Shown here: one piece after another, positions 1 through 8,313 of the stretch
How the letters are laid out: every line of letters starts with the position of its first letter
How positions within the stretch are numbered: the stretch's first letter is position 1
Assembly (NCBI GenBank): GCA_963674895.2
Contig: CAXXCY010000003.1
Coordinates: 496,001-560,000 of the forward strand
Length of the DNA: 64,000 nt
Direction: 5' to 3'
DNA from: CAXXOK01 sp963674895
GTDB taxonomy: Bacteria > Bacillota > Clostridia > Christensenellales > Aristaeellaceae
Position numbers and translations under genes: made by a program
Notes under the pieces: generated by a model
Databases searched by the model: none
What the model was told of the DNA's origin: nothing
Seen by the model: the letters and a program-made list of their open reading frames with translations, nothing else

Positions 1-206
1 TCTCGGCGGTTATCCGCGCCAAGAACGCGTTCACACCGCATCCGGCAACACGGGAACAGGAAATACTGGTCAAGGCGTTCGCGACGGGATACGTCAACGG
101 CATCATCAGTATCCTGACCGCGGATATCGATGAAGAATTGAAGCTTCACGCTCTTCAGGAGTTCCTGCCGTTTATGCGAAGCAAGCTCATTCACAACCTG
201 CGCTAA
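1..206 (+). CDS. C-terminal end of a probable TetR-family regulator (5' truncated)
   Basis: The open frame enters from the left edge in the frame of codon 3-5 and stops with TAA at 204-206, leaving about 67 residues. The fragment is helical and ends in FMRSKLIHNLR, the kind of all-alpha tail found in the ligand-binding half of TetR regulators. No DNA-binding domain is visible because the 5' part is missing. It lies 14 bp before an RND exporter gene, and a local regulator of an exporter is a common arrangement. The family call is therefore mostly contextual; another helical protein is possible. Confidence 0.45.
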   Translation, partial: SAVIRAKNAFTPHPATREQEILVKAFATGYVNGIISILTADIDEELKLHALQEFLPFMRSKLIHNLR

Positions 207-220
207 GGGGAGGTACCGGT

Positions 221-3200
221 ATGAAATTTGAAAAATGTATCCAAAGCCTGATCCGCAATAAAAAAATTACACTGTTTTTCGTGTTCCTTGTGATCGCGGC
301 GGGAACACTTGCGTACATCGCCATGCCAAAGCAGGAGACCCCGGATTTCACGTCTCCCTACGCTATGATCACTACCGTTTTCCCCGGCGCCTCGCAAAAC
401 GACGTGGACGCGTATGTGACCGTGCTGATCGGCGATACGGTCAGAGCTCTCAAAGGATACGAAACCTCGTTTTCGTACAGCTTCTCAAACCTGTCGCTTG
501 TGATCGTGGAATACCAGTTTGCCGCCGATAAGGAAGAAGCGTTCCGGGAGCTGAAGGACGCGCTGTCCGATTTGCAGCGGGACCTGCCTGAAAACTGCGG
601 CCAAATCAGCGTCAACACCAGCATTACGGATACGGCCGGCGTGCTGATCAGCCTGTCATCCGACGAGCTGACCAACAGGCAGGTGGCCGATCAGGCGAAG
701 CTGGTGCGGGACAGGCTAAGCGAAATCGGCGGATTTCAGCGCTTCGAGATCATCGGGAGCCTCGATACGGCCATATCGGTGAAGATCAACGAAACAAGGA
801 TGAAGGCCGCCGGGCTCACGCTCGGCAAGACCGTTTCCCTGATCGCGGCGGGCAACCTCGACCTGCCGATGGGGTATATCGCGCAGGACGGCGAGGAAAT
901 GACTGTGGATTATATCGGCGGCTTTGCGGGCGCGGACGACGTCGCCGCGCTGGAGATCGGGTATTCGCCGGAAATGGACCGGGTTGTGCGGCTAAAGGAT
1001 ATCGCGGAGGTCACGTCCGCGCCGGCCGACCGCAACACCTACTATACGCACAACGGCAAACAAACGGTCATTCTGGCGGGGTATTTTCAGGATGATATCA
1101 ACGTGCTTCCGCTCAAAGGCGAAATCCAAAGCCAGTTGGACGCGATGGCAGGCGAGCTGCCAGAAAGTCTGGAGGTATCGCTGATCATTTCCCAGCCGCA
1201 GGAGATCAGCGCCTCGCTCGTGCGCTTCCTGCAAAACCTGCTGGTTGCCGTAGGGCTTGTGATTCTGGTCGTTCTTTTCGGGATGGGGCTGAAAAACGCC
1301 GTGGTGGTGTCGGTTTCCCTGCCGCTTTCGGTGCTGCTCTCCTTTCTGGCGATGTACGCGCTAAAAATCAAGATCCAGCAGATTTCCATTTCCGCGCTGG
1401 TGCTGAGCCTGGGCATGCTGGTGGATAATTCCATCGTCGTCAGCGACTCGATCCAGCATGAACTGGACGCGGGTAAGGCCAGGATGGACGCGTGCGTGCA
1501 GGGCGTAAAAAGCGTCGCGATGCCGGTTTTCACCTCGACGCTGACCACCGTCGCCGCGTTCGCGCCGTTCCTTTTCCTCAATTCCCTCGCCGGAGACTAC
1601 ATCCGTTCGCTTCCGCAGATCGTATGTATCGCGCTGGCGGCTTCGTACTTGTCGGCGGTGTTTGTGATTCCGGTGCTCGGCTACATCTTCTTCAAACCGA
1701 GAATGCAGAGGATCGGGAAACGGAACAGGCGGGTTTTTAAAACCCTGCTGGAAAAAAGCCTGCGGCACAGAGCGGTTGTGATCGCCGTGGTGATTGTGCT
1801 GCTGGCCGGCAGCGCGTATTTGGGCCTTCAGCTGGACCGGATCTTTTTCCCCGCGTCCGAGAAGAATATTCTCTATATCGACGTCAGGAACAACGTATCC
1901 AACGAGTTGGAAAACACAAGGGAGATGATGGGCGCGATCACGCGGGCCGTTTCCGGAGAACAGGGAGTGCTGGAAACAACCGCGGCCGCGGGCGGCGCTC
2001 TTCCCCGGTTCAACGATATCATGTACGTCTATACGCAGACGCCGGATATCGGGCAGATGCTTTTGCGGGTGGACCCTGAAAAAGCGGGGTATGAAACCAA
2101 TGAAGAATACATGGCATACCTGCAGCAAACGTTGGACGATCTGGGGCTGGACGCGAAGATCACGGTCAAGGAGCTGATGTACGCGTTCCCGATGAACGAG
2201 GATCTGAAAATCAAAATCATCGGCGGCGATCTGGACAAGCTGAAAACGTACGAGGGCAAGGTGTACGATCTGCTTGCCGGGATGGACGGCCTGACCAACC
2301 AAAGCAAGGGCAACAGCAAATACGCGAATAGCTATAACCTTCAAATCGACGGCGCGGCGGCTCTTCAGAAGGGCGTGCTTCCGGCGGAGGCGCTCAACGA
2401 GATCAGTATCGCGATGCTCGGGCGGGAAGCGGCCAGCATTATGGACGGCGATACCCGGGAATCGATTTTGGTGTCCGGCGGCGCGGACACGGCGGACGAG
2501 ATCAACGCCATCGCGCTGCAAGGCTCCGCCGGTGGGTACGTCGGCGCGGGTGAAATCGTCACCCTGACCGAAACGCCGGCGCTTTCAAGCATCCCGAGGG
2601 TGGACGGGGAATACGCGATGGTCGTGACCGCGGATTATGATCTGCGCTTTGACAAAAACGAAACGCTGCGCAGCGTGAAAGAAGGTATCGCAGCCCTGGG
2701 CATGGAGGACGCGAAGATCCTATACGAGGGCGAGGACAACCTCATTGAGGAAAACTTCGGGCAGGTGGGCGTTTTGGGGCTCGTGGCGCTGGCGGCGGTA
2801 TTCGTCATCCTGCTGCTGCAGTTCAAATCCTTCAAAATGCCGCTGATCATCTTTATCACGATCCCGCTTTCAGTCATCGGATCGGCGGCCGGATTATACC
2901 TTGCGGACCTGCCCATATCGTTTACGGCGCTGCTGGGCGTCGTCAGCCTGCTGGGGATCGTGGTCAACAACGCAATCATCCTGATGGACTACATTCAGAA
3001 AGAACGCATAGGCGGTGCGGACATCCGCGACGCGTGCATCGCCGCCTCCATGCGCAGGCTGCGCCCGATTTTGCTGAGCTCGATCACCACGGTCATCGGC
3101 CTCGTACCGCTTGCCGTGGGGCAAAGCCAATTATTCAAGCCCATGGCGGTCGCGCTGATGAGCGGGCTTTTAGTGTCCACGCTCCTGACGCTCGTCGTGC

Positions 3201-3244
3201 TTCCGGTGTTTGTCAGCTTCACGAAGAATAAAATCGGAGCTTGA
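221..3244 (+). CDS. RND-family efflux transporter (AcrB/HAE-1-like inner-membrane pump)
   Basis: Protein of 1007 residues, the usual RND length, with the internal two-fold repeat: an N-terminal membrane helix (about 16-36), a large extracytoplasmic loop, a helix bundle (about 335-500), then a second loop and bundle ending near 1000. LGMLVDNSIVVSD at about 397-409 matches the HAE-1 TM4 signature, so D402 would be the proton-relay aspartate; the second half carries the matching LLGIVVNNAIILMDY. It should use proton influx to export hydrophobic or amphiphilic compounds. The start is set by AGGGGAGG at 206-213, 7 nt before ATG 221. It lies 14 bp after the probable TetR gene and 1 bp before an AraC gene. 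No membrane-fusion partner gene is present inside the window. Confidence 0.9.
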   Translation: MKFEKCIQSLIRNKKITLFFVFLVIAAGTLAYIAMPKQETPDFTSPYAMITTVFPGASQNDVDAYVTVLIGDTVRALKGYETSFSYSFSNLSLVIVEYQFAADKEEAFRELKDALSDLQRDLPENCGQISVNTSITDTAGVLISLSSDELTNRQVADQAKLVRDRLSEIGGFQRFEIIGSLDTAISVKINETRMKAAGLTLGKTVSLIAAGNLDLPMGYIAQDGEEMTVDYIGGFAGADDVAALEIGYSPEMDRVVRLKDIAEVTSAPADRNTYYTHNGKQTVILAGYFQDDINVLPLKGEIQSQLDAMAGELPESLEVSLIISQPQEISASLVRFLQNLLVAVGLVILVVLFGMGLKNAVVVSVSLPLSVLLSFLAMYALKIKIQQISISALVLSLGMLVDNSIVVSDSIQHELDAGKARMDACVQGVKSVAMPVFTSTLTTVAAFAPFLFLNSLAGDYIRSLPQIVCIALAASYLSAVFVIPVLGYIFFKPRMQRIGKRNRRVFKTLLEKSLRHRAVVIAVVIVLLAGSAYLGLQLDRIFFPASEKNILYIDVRNNVSNELENTREMMGAITRAVSGEQGVLETTAAAGGALPRFNDIMYVYTQTPDIGQMLLRVDPEKAGYETNEEYMAYLQQTLDDLGLDAKITVKELMYAFPMNEDLKIKIIGGDLDKLKTYEGKVYDLLAGMDGLTNQSKGNSKYANSYNLQIDGAAALQKGVLPAEALNEISIAMLGREAASIMDGDTRESILVSGGADTADEINAIALQGSAGGYVGAGEIVTLTETPALSSIPRVDGEYAMVVTADYDLRFDKNETLRSVKEGIAALGMEDAKILYEGEDNLIEENFGQVGVLGLVALAAVFVILLLQFKSFKMPLIIFITIPLSVIGSAAGLYLADLPISFTALLGVVSLLGIVVNNAIILMDYIQKERIGGADIRDACIAASMRRLRPILLSSITTVIGLVPLAVGQSQLFKPMAVALMSGLLVSTLLTLVVLPVFVSFTKNKIGA

Positions 3245-3245
3245 A

Positions 3246-4130
3246 ATGGAAAGTTTTTATTCCGGACTGAGCAAGGCGCTTGCATATATAGACAATCATC
3301 TGACCGAAGATCTAAGCCTGTTTGCGCTGTCGCAGGCGTCCGGCTATTCGGCATACCATTTCCATCGCATTTTTCATGCAATCATCGGCCGGACGCCGCA
3401 TGAATACGTACTTTGGAGAAAGGTGAACGCCGCCGCGGGCCGGCTGCTGTACGACCGGTGTTCCATTACGCAAATCGCGTTTGACAGCGGGTTTTCGTCC
3501 TCGGGCAGCTTTACAAGATGCTTTCAAAACTACATGCACTGTTCCCCGTCAAGTTACCGGAAAAACAAGAGCCGGAAAAGGCCGCTTGAACCGTCGGATA
3601 TCGGGTCCCAGACCTATGTTCAGAATGAAGAAACGGATTCGCTGTTTTCCATTGTCAACTTGGATGATATAAGAGCGGCGGGAGTTGTGACCCAGGGTCT
3701 CTCGGGAAGCTTTGAAAGCAAGGCGGTCGAAGCTGCGTTTGCAAAGCTGTTTGCCTGGATTTCGAAATCAGGAACGGATGTAAGCCATAGCCGGGTGATG
3801 GGAATTACGCTGGATACCCCGGAGGTCGTTTCGCTGGCTGAATGCCGCTATTTTGCCTGCGTTTCCATGGACGGAGCGGCGGAACCGGAAGGGGAGGTAT
3901 CCGTCCGGACTTTGCCCCTAAGGGGAGAGTATATCCTGTTTTCGTTTTTGAGAACCAGGCCGGATTTCACGGAAACCTTTTTTCAAACGACGGATTACCT
4001 GTACGGCTGCTATATGCCCCGTATCGGCTGCTATCCCGACAACCGGCCCTTTGTGGAGGCGTATTCACAAAGCGGGCCGGATACCATCATGGGCTTTCAC
4101 GTGCCGGTCCGGTGGGAAAAAAACGAATGA
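3246..4130 (+). CDS. AraC-family regulator with C-terminal GyrI-like effector domain
   Basis: 294 residues. Residues about 8-105 form the double helix-turn-helix of AraC/XylS regulators (SLFALSQASGYSAYHFHRIF and ITQIAFDSGFSSSGSFTRCF). Residues about 140-294 resemble the GyrI/AraC-E-binding fold used for small-molecule sensing in Rob and BmrR-like proteins. I chose ATG 3246, 1 bp after the transporter stop, because GGAG lies 7 nt upstream; an earlier in-frame start at 3210 lies inside the transporter gene. The layout suggests a drug- or metabolite-responsive activator co-transcribed with the pump. The ligand cannot be read from sequence. Confidence 0.88.
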   Translation: MESFYSGLSKALAYIDNHLTEDLSLFALSQASGYSAYHFHRIFHAIIGRTPHEYVLWRKVNAAAGRLLYDRCSITQIAFDSGFSSSGSFTRCFQNYMHCSPSSYRKNKSRKRPLEPSDIGSQTYVQNEETDSLFSIVNLDDIRAAGVVTQGLSGSFESKAVEAAFAKLFAWISKSGTDVSHSRVMGITLDTPEVVSLAECRYFACVSMDGAAEPEGEVSVRTLPLRGEYILFSFLRTRPDFTETFFQTTDYLYGCYMPRIGCYPDNRPFVEAYSQSGPDTIMGFHVPVRWEKNE

Positions 4131-4220
4131 ATCCGGTAAAACAGCAAGAAATGAGAAGATTCAATCCAGGATCAGTGATACCCTGATGCGGGAATGAAAA
4201 AACGGCGGGGTGTCCGATCT

Positions 4221-5423
4221 ATGAAAGACATATGCATTGCCGCAATCGGTACCCGCGGGGATATCTGGCCTGCTTTGGCGCTTGCGGATATCCTTGGGAA
4301 AGAAAACAGAATCAGGATCGTAACATCTCCGGATCATTTGCCGCTGTTTGAGCAATACCATGGCGACTGCTTTTCCGTCGGGGAAAATTTTTCAAAAGTC
4401 GCGGGCAGCGGCGATATTGCCTTGTACCGGAGGCAGATCGGGCTTCAGTTTACAGCGCACCGTGCGGTGTATGAGAATGCGGACGTGATCGTAGGAGCCG
4501 GTCTTTTTTATGCCGGCAGAACGCTCGCGGAGTATTTCGGCAAGCAATACTACCATTTGTTTTATACGCCGCAGGTTCTGAAAAGCGATCTGTACGCGCC
4601 GGTGGGGACCAAGAGGCCTTTTCGCGGAAAGCTGCACAACAGGCTTCTCTGGATGAAGAGTTTAGGAGAAAGCGATTTTATCCTGAAAGCCCTGATCAAC
4701 GGAATGCGGAGAGAATTGGGGCTTGCTCCAGCCGTAAGCGTTTACCGGTACTTTATAGACCGGCCGGACACGATCATCGCGCTAAACGACCGGATAGCCC
4801 AAATTCCGAGCGATTATGCTGCATACATCCGGCAGATCGATTCGCTGTACCATGAAGACGCGGGAACCCTTGACGGCAAGCTGCGGGACTTCCTGACGAG
4901 CGGAAGCAAGCCGATCGTGATCGGTTTTGGCAGCGCGGAATATACCGTCAGGGAGCTCCGGGAACTGCTCAGGAGTACGGTGGACACGGTACGCGGTCTT
5001 GGCCGCCGTATTGTCGTGTTGTCGATGGCCGCCGCCGCTGAATTTTCGTGTGACGACAAAATATTTTGCTGTAAATATGCTCCGCACGCAGCGTTGCTGC
5101 CAATGGCGGAAGCGATCGTCCATCATGGTGGCATCGGCACGGTGTTTGCGGCCCTGAAAAGCGGAACACCGCAGATCGTCATTCCGCAAGGGCTGGATCA
5201 GTATTACTGGGCCGAAATCATCCGGGAGAAAAAATGGGGAAACGCGGTGTATCCGGATTGCCGCTCCTTTTCCGATATGCTGAAAAGCGCGCTGTACTGC
5301 TTGACGGACGATCGGGAAATGTATGACAGCATAAAGGGAATTTCCGATTGGCTCAACAGCGCGAAGTACCGGGAAGAAGGCCTGCGAAAGCTGCGCGCGG
5401 CCATGCCCGCTTGTTTTGAGTAA
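4221..5423 (+). CDS. GT1-family (YjiC/MGT-like) glycosyltransferase
   Basis: 400 residues in the GT-B two-Rossmann layout. It opens with ICIAAIGTRGDIWPALALA, the N-terminal GT1 pattern, and near residues 300-345 carries HHGGIGTVFAALKSGTPQIV followed by PQGLDQYYWA, the nucleotide-sugar binding motif of macrolide- and sterol-type glycosyltransferases. It probably moves a sugar from a UDP-sugar to a lipid or small hydrophobic acceptor. ATG 4221 was chosen because the family motif begins immediately after it and GGCGGGG sits 10 nt upstream; ATG 4194 is in frame but has a poor ribosome site. It follows the RND/AraC pair by 90 bp with no obvious promoter, so it may belong to the same detoxification unit. 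Confidence 0.82.
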   Translation: MKDICIAAIGTRGDIWPALALADILGKENRIRIVTSPDHLPLFEQYHGDCFSVGENFSKVAGSGDIALYRRQIGLQFTAHRAVYENADVIVGAGLFYAGRTLAEYFGKQYYHLFYTPQVLKSDLYAPVGTKRPFRGKLHNRLLWMKSLGESDFILKALINGMRRELGLAPAVSVYRYFIDRPDTIIALNDRIAQIPSDYAAYIRQIDSLYHEDAGTLDGKLRDFLTSGSKPIVIGFGSAEYTVRELRELLRSTVDTVRGLGRRIVVLSMAAAAEFSCDDKIFCCKYAPHAALLPMAEAIVHHGGIGTVFAALKSGTPQIVIPQGLDQYYWAEIIREKKWGNAVYPDCRSFSDMLKSALYCLTDDREMYDSIKGISDWLNSAKYREEGLRKLRAAMPACFE

Positions 5424-5453
5424 GAGATGGTATATGGCTGGCTCCGTCCGGCG

Positions 5454-5475
5454 GGATACGAAAGGAATCGTATCC
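5454..5475 (+). repeat. Perfect 8-bp hairpin between the glycosyltransferase gene and the fur-type promoter
   Basis: GGATACGA (5454-5461) and TCGTATCC (5468-5475) are exact reverse complements around a 6-nt loop. The following sequence GATTTGTCATTT is only a weak T tract, so it could be a poor terminator for the upstream gene. It ends 3 bp before the -35 box at 5479, so an operator role is equally possible. Confidence 0.5.
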
Positions 5476-5478
5476 GAT

Positions 5479-5507
5479 TTGTCATTTGGCGTCAAAGGCG
5501 ATATAAT
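5479..5507 (+). promoter_or_regulatory. Sigma-A type promoter of the Zur/Fur-like gene
   Basis: TTGTCA at 5479-5484 and TATAAT at 5502-5507 are separated by 17 bp, a near-consensus housekeeping promoter. Transcription would begin near 5514, giving a short leader before ATG 5549. Confidence 0.75.
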
Positions 5508-5548
5508 CAACAGGGAATTCCGTACGGCGCTACTGTTGAGGTTGAAGG

Positions 5549-5971
5549 ATGAACGATCTGACGGAGATATACGCGATGCTGCGCGAAAAGGGCCTGCGCG
5601 TTACGTCGCCTAAAAAAGCCATATTGAACGTGCTTTTTGAAAACCAAAACCGCATGCTGTCGGTTGGCGACGTGTGCGCGCTGCTGCCCGGGAACAGCGC
5701 CATCGATCATGCGACGGTATACCGCAATATGCAGAAATTTCTAAATTTCGGCATTCTGGAATCGATGAACGACGAACAGGGTATCAACCGCTATACGCTC
5801 TGCGAGCGGGAGCACCACCACTATCTGATCTGTACGGAATGCGGCAGGATCATCAAAATTCCGTGCGAGGGGCACTTTTGGAAAACGCATGCGCGGGAAA
5901 ACCAGTTCCGGGAAACACACCACAAGCTGGAAGTATACGGGAAATGCGCCGAATGCACGGCTGTAAAATAG
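5549..5971 (+). CDS. zur: Fur-family metalloregulator, probably Zur (zinc uptake repressor)
   Basis: 140 residues, typical of the Fur family. The N-terminal winged helix includes DHATVYRNMQKF (about 53-64); the dimerisation half carries EHHHYLICTECGRI with C95/C98 and a second pair C133/C136 (CAEC), the four-cysteine structural zinc site. H89-H91 and the later HH pair are candidate sensory ligands. GAGG at 5538-5541 lies 7 nt before ATG. Calling it Zur rather than Fur or PerR rests on context: znuACB starts 750 bp downstream behind a Fur-family palindrome. Metal specificity is an inference. Confidence 0.82.
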   Translation: MNDLTEIYAMLREKGLRVTSPKKAILNVLFENQNRMLSVGDVCALLPGNSAIDHATVYRNMQKFLNFGILESMNDEQGINRYTLCEREHHHYLICTECGRIIKIPCEGHFWKTHARENQFRETHHKLEVYGKCAECTAVK

Positions 5972-5987
5972 GCATGTTTCATTAGCG

Positions 5988-6557
5988 TCACAGCGCTTTT
6001 TCTACCAAAGCAAGCGTTTCCGTTTGCTTAACGACGGTGAAGCCCGCCTTCAGATACATGGTAAGCGGACCGTGATAGTTGTGCTCCTGCGAATCGCTGT
6101 CAAGGATCGGATAGGCTTCCACATGCCCGACGCCAAGGGAACGCAGGTCGTTGAGCGCGTGCGTAAGCAGCGAGGCCGCGATGCCCCGCCCGCGGTAACC
6201 CTGCGCAATCGTAAAGCAGACAATGGCGGCTCTATCATCGTCTACGGAGGCAAGATTGCCGTAAAAAACCCTGGCCCCGGGCAGGTTTTTCAAGACGTCG
6301 AAATGGCACCAGCCCACGGGCTTGTCCCCATCGTAGGCAAGCAGGCCCCGCATCCTGCCTTGCAGGATCATCTCCCGGGCCGCCGCCTTGTTCGTTTCAA
6401 CCGTACATGCGTCCCATTGTTCGCGGCTGGTTGCGTGAAAGTAGCAGCAAAAACAATCACAGCCCCATTCCGGATGTTCGGAAAAGGCGATGCGCTCGAA
6501 GAACAGAAAGAAATCGCCGGCGCGCCGCGGCGTAAGGGCGTGAATCGCGATCGGCAC
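5988..6557 (-). CDS. GNAT-family N-acetyltransferase
   Basis: 189 residues with a GNAT core. The acetyl-CoA loop is seen as QGYRGRGIAASLL, followed by the helix and a C-terminal LKAGF strand-loop typical of the family. Near the N-terminus it has a cysteine-rich WGCDCFCCYF patch, possibly metal- or thiol-active. The gene begins with GTG at 6557 behind AAGGCGG, and it converges on the Zur-like gene with a 16-bp gap. It shares its upstream region with znuA in divergent orientation. The acyl acceptor is unknown. Confidence 0.82.
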   Translation of the reverse strand: MPIAIHALTPRRAGDFFLFFERIAFSEHPEWGCDCFCCYFHATSREQWDACTVETNKAAAREMILQGRMRGLLAYDGDKPVGWCHFDVLKNLPGARVFYGNLASVDDDRAAIVCFTIAQGYRGRGIAASLLTHALNDLRSLGVGHVEAYPILDSDSQEHNYHGPLTMYLKAGFTVVKQTETLALVEKAL

Positions 6558-6590
6558 AGGTACCGCCTTCTTTATCTATGAACTAGTTGG

Positions 6591-6619
6591 AGTATACGAA
6601 GAAGGGGTTGGTTTGTCAA
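6591..6619 (-). promoter_or_regulatory. Promoter of the GNAT gene
   Basis: Read on the minus strand, TTGACA (6614-6619) and TATACT (6591-6596) are separated by exactly 17 bp, close to the sigma-A consensus. It is divergent from the znu promoter; the two -35 boxes are about 32 bp apart, so a repressor bound between them could affect both. Confidence 0.8.
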
Positions 6620-6651
6620 ACGGAAAACAGGTGAAAATGCATAAACGCCTA

Positions 6652-6681
6652 TTGACAAGCCGTATACGCGTATGCTATTCT
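6652..6681 (+). promoter_or_regulatory. Promoter of the znuACB operon
   Basis: TTGACA at 6652-6657 and TATTCT at 6676-6681 are 18 bp apart. The spacer contains the perfect 10-bp palindrome ATACGCGTAT (6664-6673). A Fur-family type palindrome begins 2 bp after the -10 box, so it would cover the transcription start. Confidence 0.7.
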
Positions 6682-6683
6682 CC

Positions 6684-6706
6684 TTAATGCAAATTAATTG
6701 CAATAA
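6684..6706. promoter_or_regulatory. Putative Zur (Fur-family) operator
   Basis: The 23-bp element has arms TTAATGCAA and TTGCAATAA around ATTAA; eight of nine arm positions are complementary. Size, A/T-rich composition and dyad symmetry fit Fur-family boxes. It overlaps the predicted znuA transcription start and lies just before the ribosome site AAGGAGG, an ideal place for zinc-dependent repression by the neighbouring Zur-like protein. Confidence 0.65.
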
Positions 6707-6719
6707 GGAGGCCCATAAA

Positions 6720-7622
6720 ATGAAAAAGCTTTTGTACGTGATACTGCTGTCCGCGTTGGCGTTCGCATTCATGACGGCAGCCGCCGCTGATGCGCCGCTG
6801 ACCGTAACGGTGGGAATCGTGCCCGAAGCGGCGTTCGTGCAAGCGGTCGCCGGCGATCTGGTAAACGTCGTCACGCTGATCCCGCCGGGGAACAGCCCGG
6901 CCAATTACCAGCCAACAGCGGTGGAGATGCAGGCGCTCTCCGACGCGGCCCTCTATTTCACGCTCCAGATGCCGACCGAGCAGGCGAATATCCTGCCCAA
7001 GGTCGCGGACTTCAACCCGGATATCAAGATCGTCGATCTGCGGGAAGCCGTGGCCGCGGCGTACCCGCTGCTGGATACGGGGGAAGAAGAGGAGGAGGAG
7101 CATGCTGTTGACGAACTGGAAGACCACCATCACGGCGGGATCGATCCGCACGTCTGGCTGTCTCCGAAACGGGCGAAGGTAATGGTGCAGACCATCGCGG
7201 ACGAGCTTTCCGCCGTCGATCCCGCCAATCAGGACCTGTATCAGGCCAGCGCGGCGGGCTATATCGCGCAAATTGACGCGCTGGATAGGCAAATACAGGA
7301 AAAAGTATCCACCCTGTCGAATTTGACATTCCTGATCTATCACGGCGCGTACGGTTATTTCGCGGATGATTACGGGCTTAAAATGATCGCGATCGAGATC
7401 GCTGGCAAACAGGCGACCGCGGAGGAGCTGCAGCATGTGATCGATCTGGCGCGGGAGAACCGCATCACAACGGTGTTTTATCAGGACGAGTTCGACGACA
7501 ATCAGGCGGCGACGGTCGCCGAGGAGATCGGGGGCACGGTGCAAAAGGCGGCCCCGCTGTCGGGTAACTACATACAGAGTCTGGAGGATTTTGTGGACGC
7601 ACTTGTGCAATCCAAACAATAG
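6720..7622 (+). CDS. znuA: Zinc ABC transporter substrate-binding protein, ZnuA-like
   Basis: 300 residues in the cluster A-I (TroA/ZnuA) family. A signal peptide (about 1-23) is followed directly by TVTVGIVPEAAFV. The acidic/His loop EEEEEEHAV...EDHHHG at about 122-139 is the zinc-scavenging loop seen in ZnuA. Likely metal ligands are H144 (DPHVWLSP), H208 (YHGAYGYF) and acidic residues near 256-260. Two oddities: the usual first ligand motif SPHxY reads SPANY (60-63), so that histidine is absent, and there is no cysteine in the whole protein, hence no lipobox. AAGGAGG lies 8 nt before ATG 6720; an earlier in-frame start would include the operator. First gene of znuACB. Confidence 0.88.
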   Translation: MKKLLYVILLSALAFAFMTAAAADAPLTVTVGIVPEAAFVQAVAGDLVNVVTLIPPGNSPANYQPTAVEMQALSDAALYFTLQMPTEQANILPKVADFNPDIKIVDLREAVAAAYPLLDTGEEEEEEHAVDELEDHHHGGIDPHVWLSPKRAKVMVQTIADELSAVDPANQDLYQASAAGYIAQIDALDRQIQEKVSTLSNLTFLIYHGAYGYFADDYGLKMIAIEIAGKQATAEELQHVIDLARENRITTVFYQDEFDDNQAATVAEEIGGTVQKAAPLSGNYIQSLEDFVDALVQSKQ

Positions 7623-7623
7623 C

Positions 7624-8313
7624 ATGGAAGAATTGACAGATATCGTTTTTCAGAACGTCAGATATTGCTACGGAGAAGTTTGCGCCGTCACCGGCGTAAA
7701 CTTCTCTTTACGGCAAAAGGAGCTGACCGTACTGGTCGGCCCCAACGGCGGGGGAAAGAGCACGATGATCAAGCTGATCACCGGGCTGATCAAGCCGGAC
7801 GACGGGACAATCGCCTTTCGCAAGGGCCTGGAAGTGGGGTATGTGCCGCAGAATTTCGCGTTTGATACCTCTTTCCCGCTGACGGTGGAGGAGCTGGTAC
7901 TGCAGGGAACGCTGCCCAAAGCTCTCAAACCGTTTTGCAGGTATTCGCCGGCGCAGAGGGAAACGGCACGGGAGGCGATCGCACAGGCGGGGCTTTCAGG
8001 CTGCGAACACCGCGGCATCGGCCAGCTTTCCGGCGGTCAGCTGAAGCGCGCCGTCATCGCGAGGGTATTTGCCTCCGACGCCAATCTCATCGCGCTGGAT
8101 GAGCCGGACACAAGCCTGGATGTGGACGCGGCCAGGGAACTGTTTGAGATTCTCAACCGGATGAAGCATGAAAAAACCATCGTGATCGCCAGCCACAGCA
8201 TCAATTCCATTCTGCATATCGCCGATCAGGCGCTGTATGTGAACAAGACGGTGCGGGGATTTTCCGAGCCCGCAGAGCTTAAGGTACTGCTGAAGGGCGG
8301 GATCACGATATGA
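7624..8313 (+). CDS. znuC: Zinc ABC transporter ATP-binding protein ZnuC
   Basis: About 229 residues with all ABC ATPase motifs in order: Walker A GPNGGGKST, Q-loop VPQNF, signature LSGGQLKR, Walker B LIALDEPD and the H-loop SHSI. It would power metal import with ZnuA and ZnuB. ATG 7624 fits the family N-terminus but lacks a clear ribosome site and starts 1 bp after the znuA stop, so translation is probably coupled. TTG 7591 in the same frame follows a GGAGG at 7583-7587 and would add 11 residues, but the spacing is very short. The stop overlaps the znuB start (ATGA). Confidence 0.88.
   Translation: MEELTDIVFQNVRYCYGEVCAVTGVNFSLRQKELTVLVGPNGGGKSTMIKLITGLIKPDDGTIAFRKGLEVGYVPQNFAFDTSFPLTVEELVLQGTLPKALKPFCRYSPAQRETAREAIAQAGLSGCEHRGIGQLSGGQLKRAVIARVFASDANLIALDEPDTSLDVDAARELFEILNRMKHEKTIVIASHSINSILHIADQALYVNKTVRGFSEPAELKVLLKGGITI

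Noticed and set aside
6720..7622. znuA as a decayed pseudogene because of the missing histidine and cysteine
   Set aside because: The frame is intact, the signal peptide, His-rich loop and two other histidine ligands are preserved, and the operon has a good promoter and operator.
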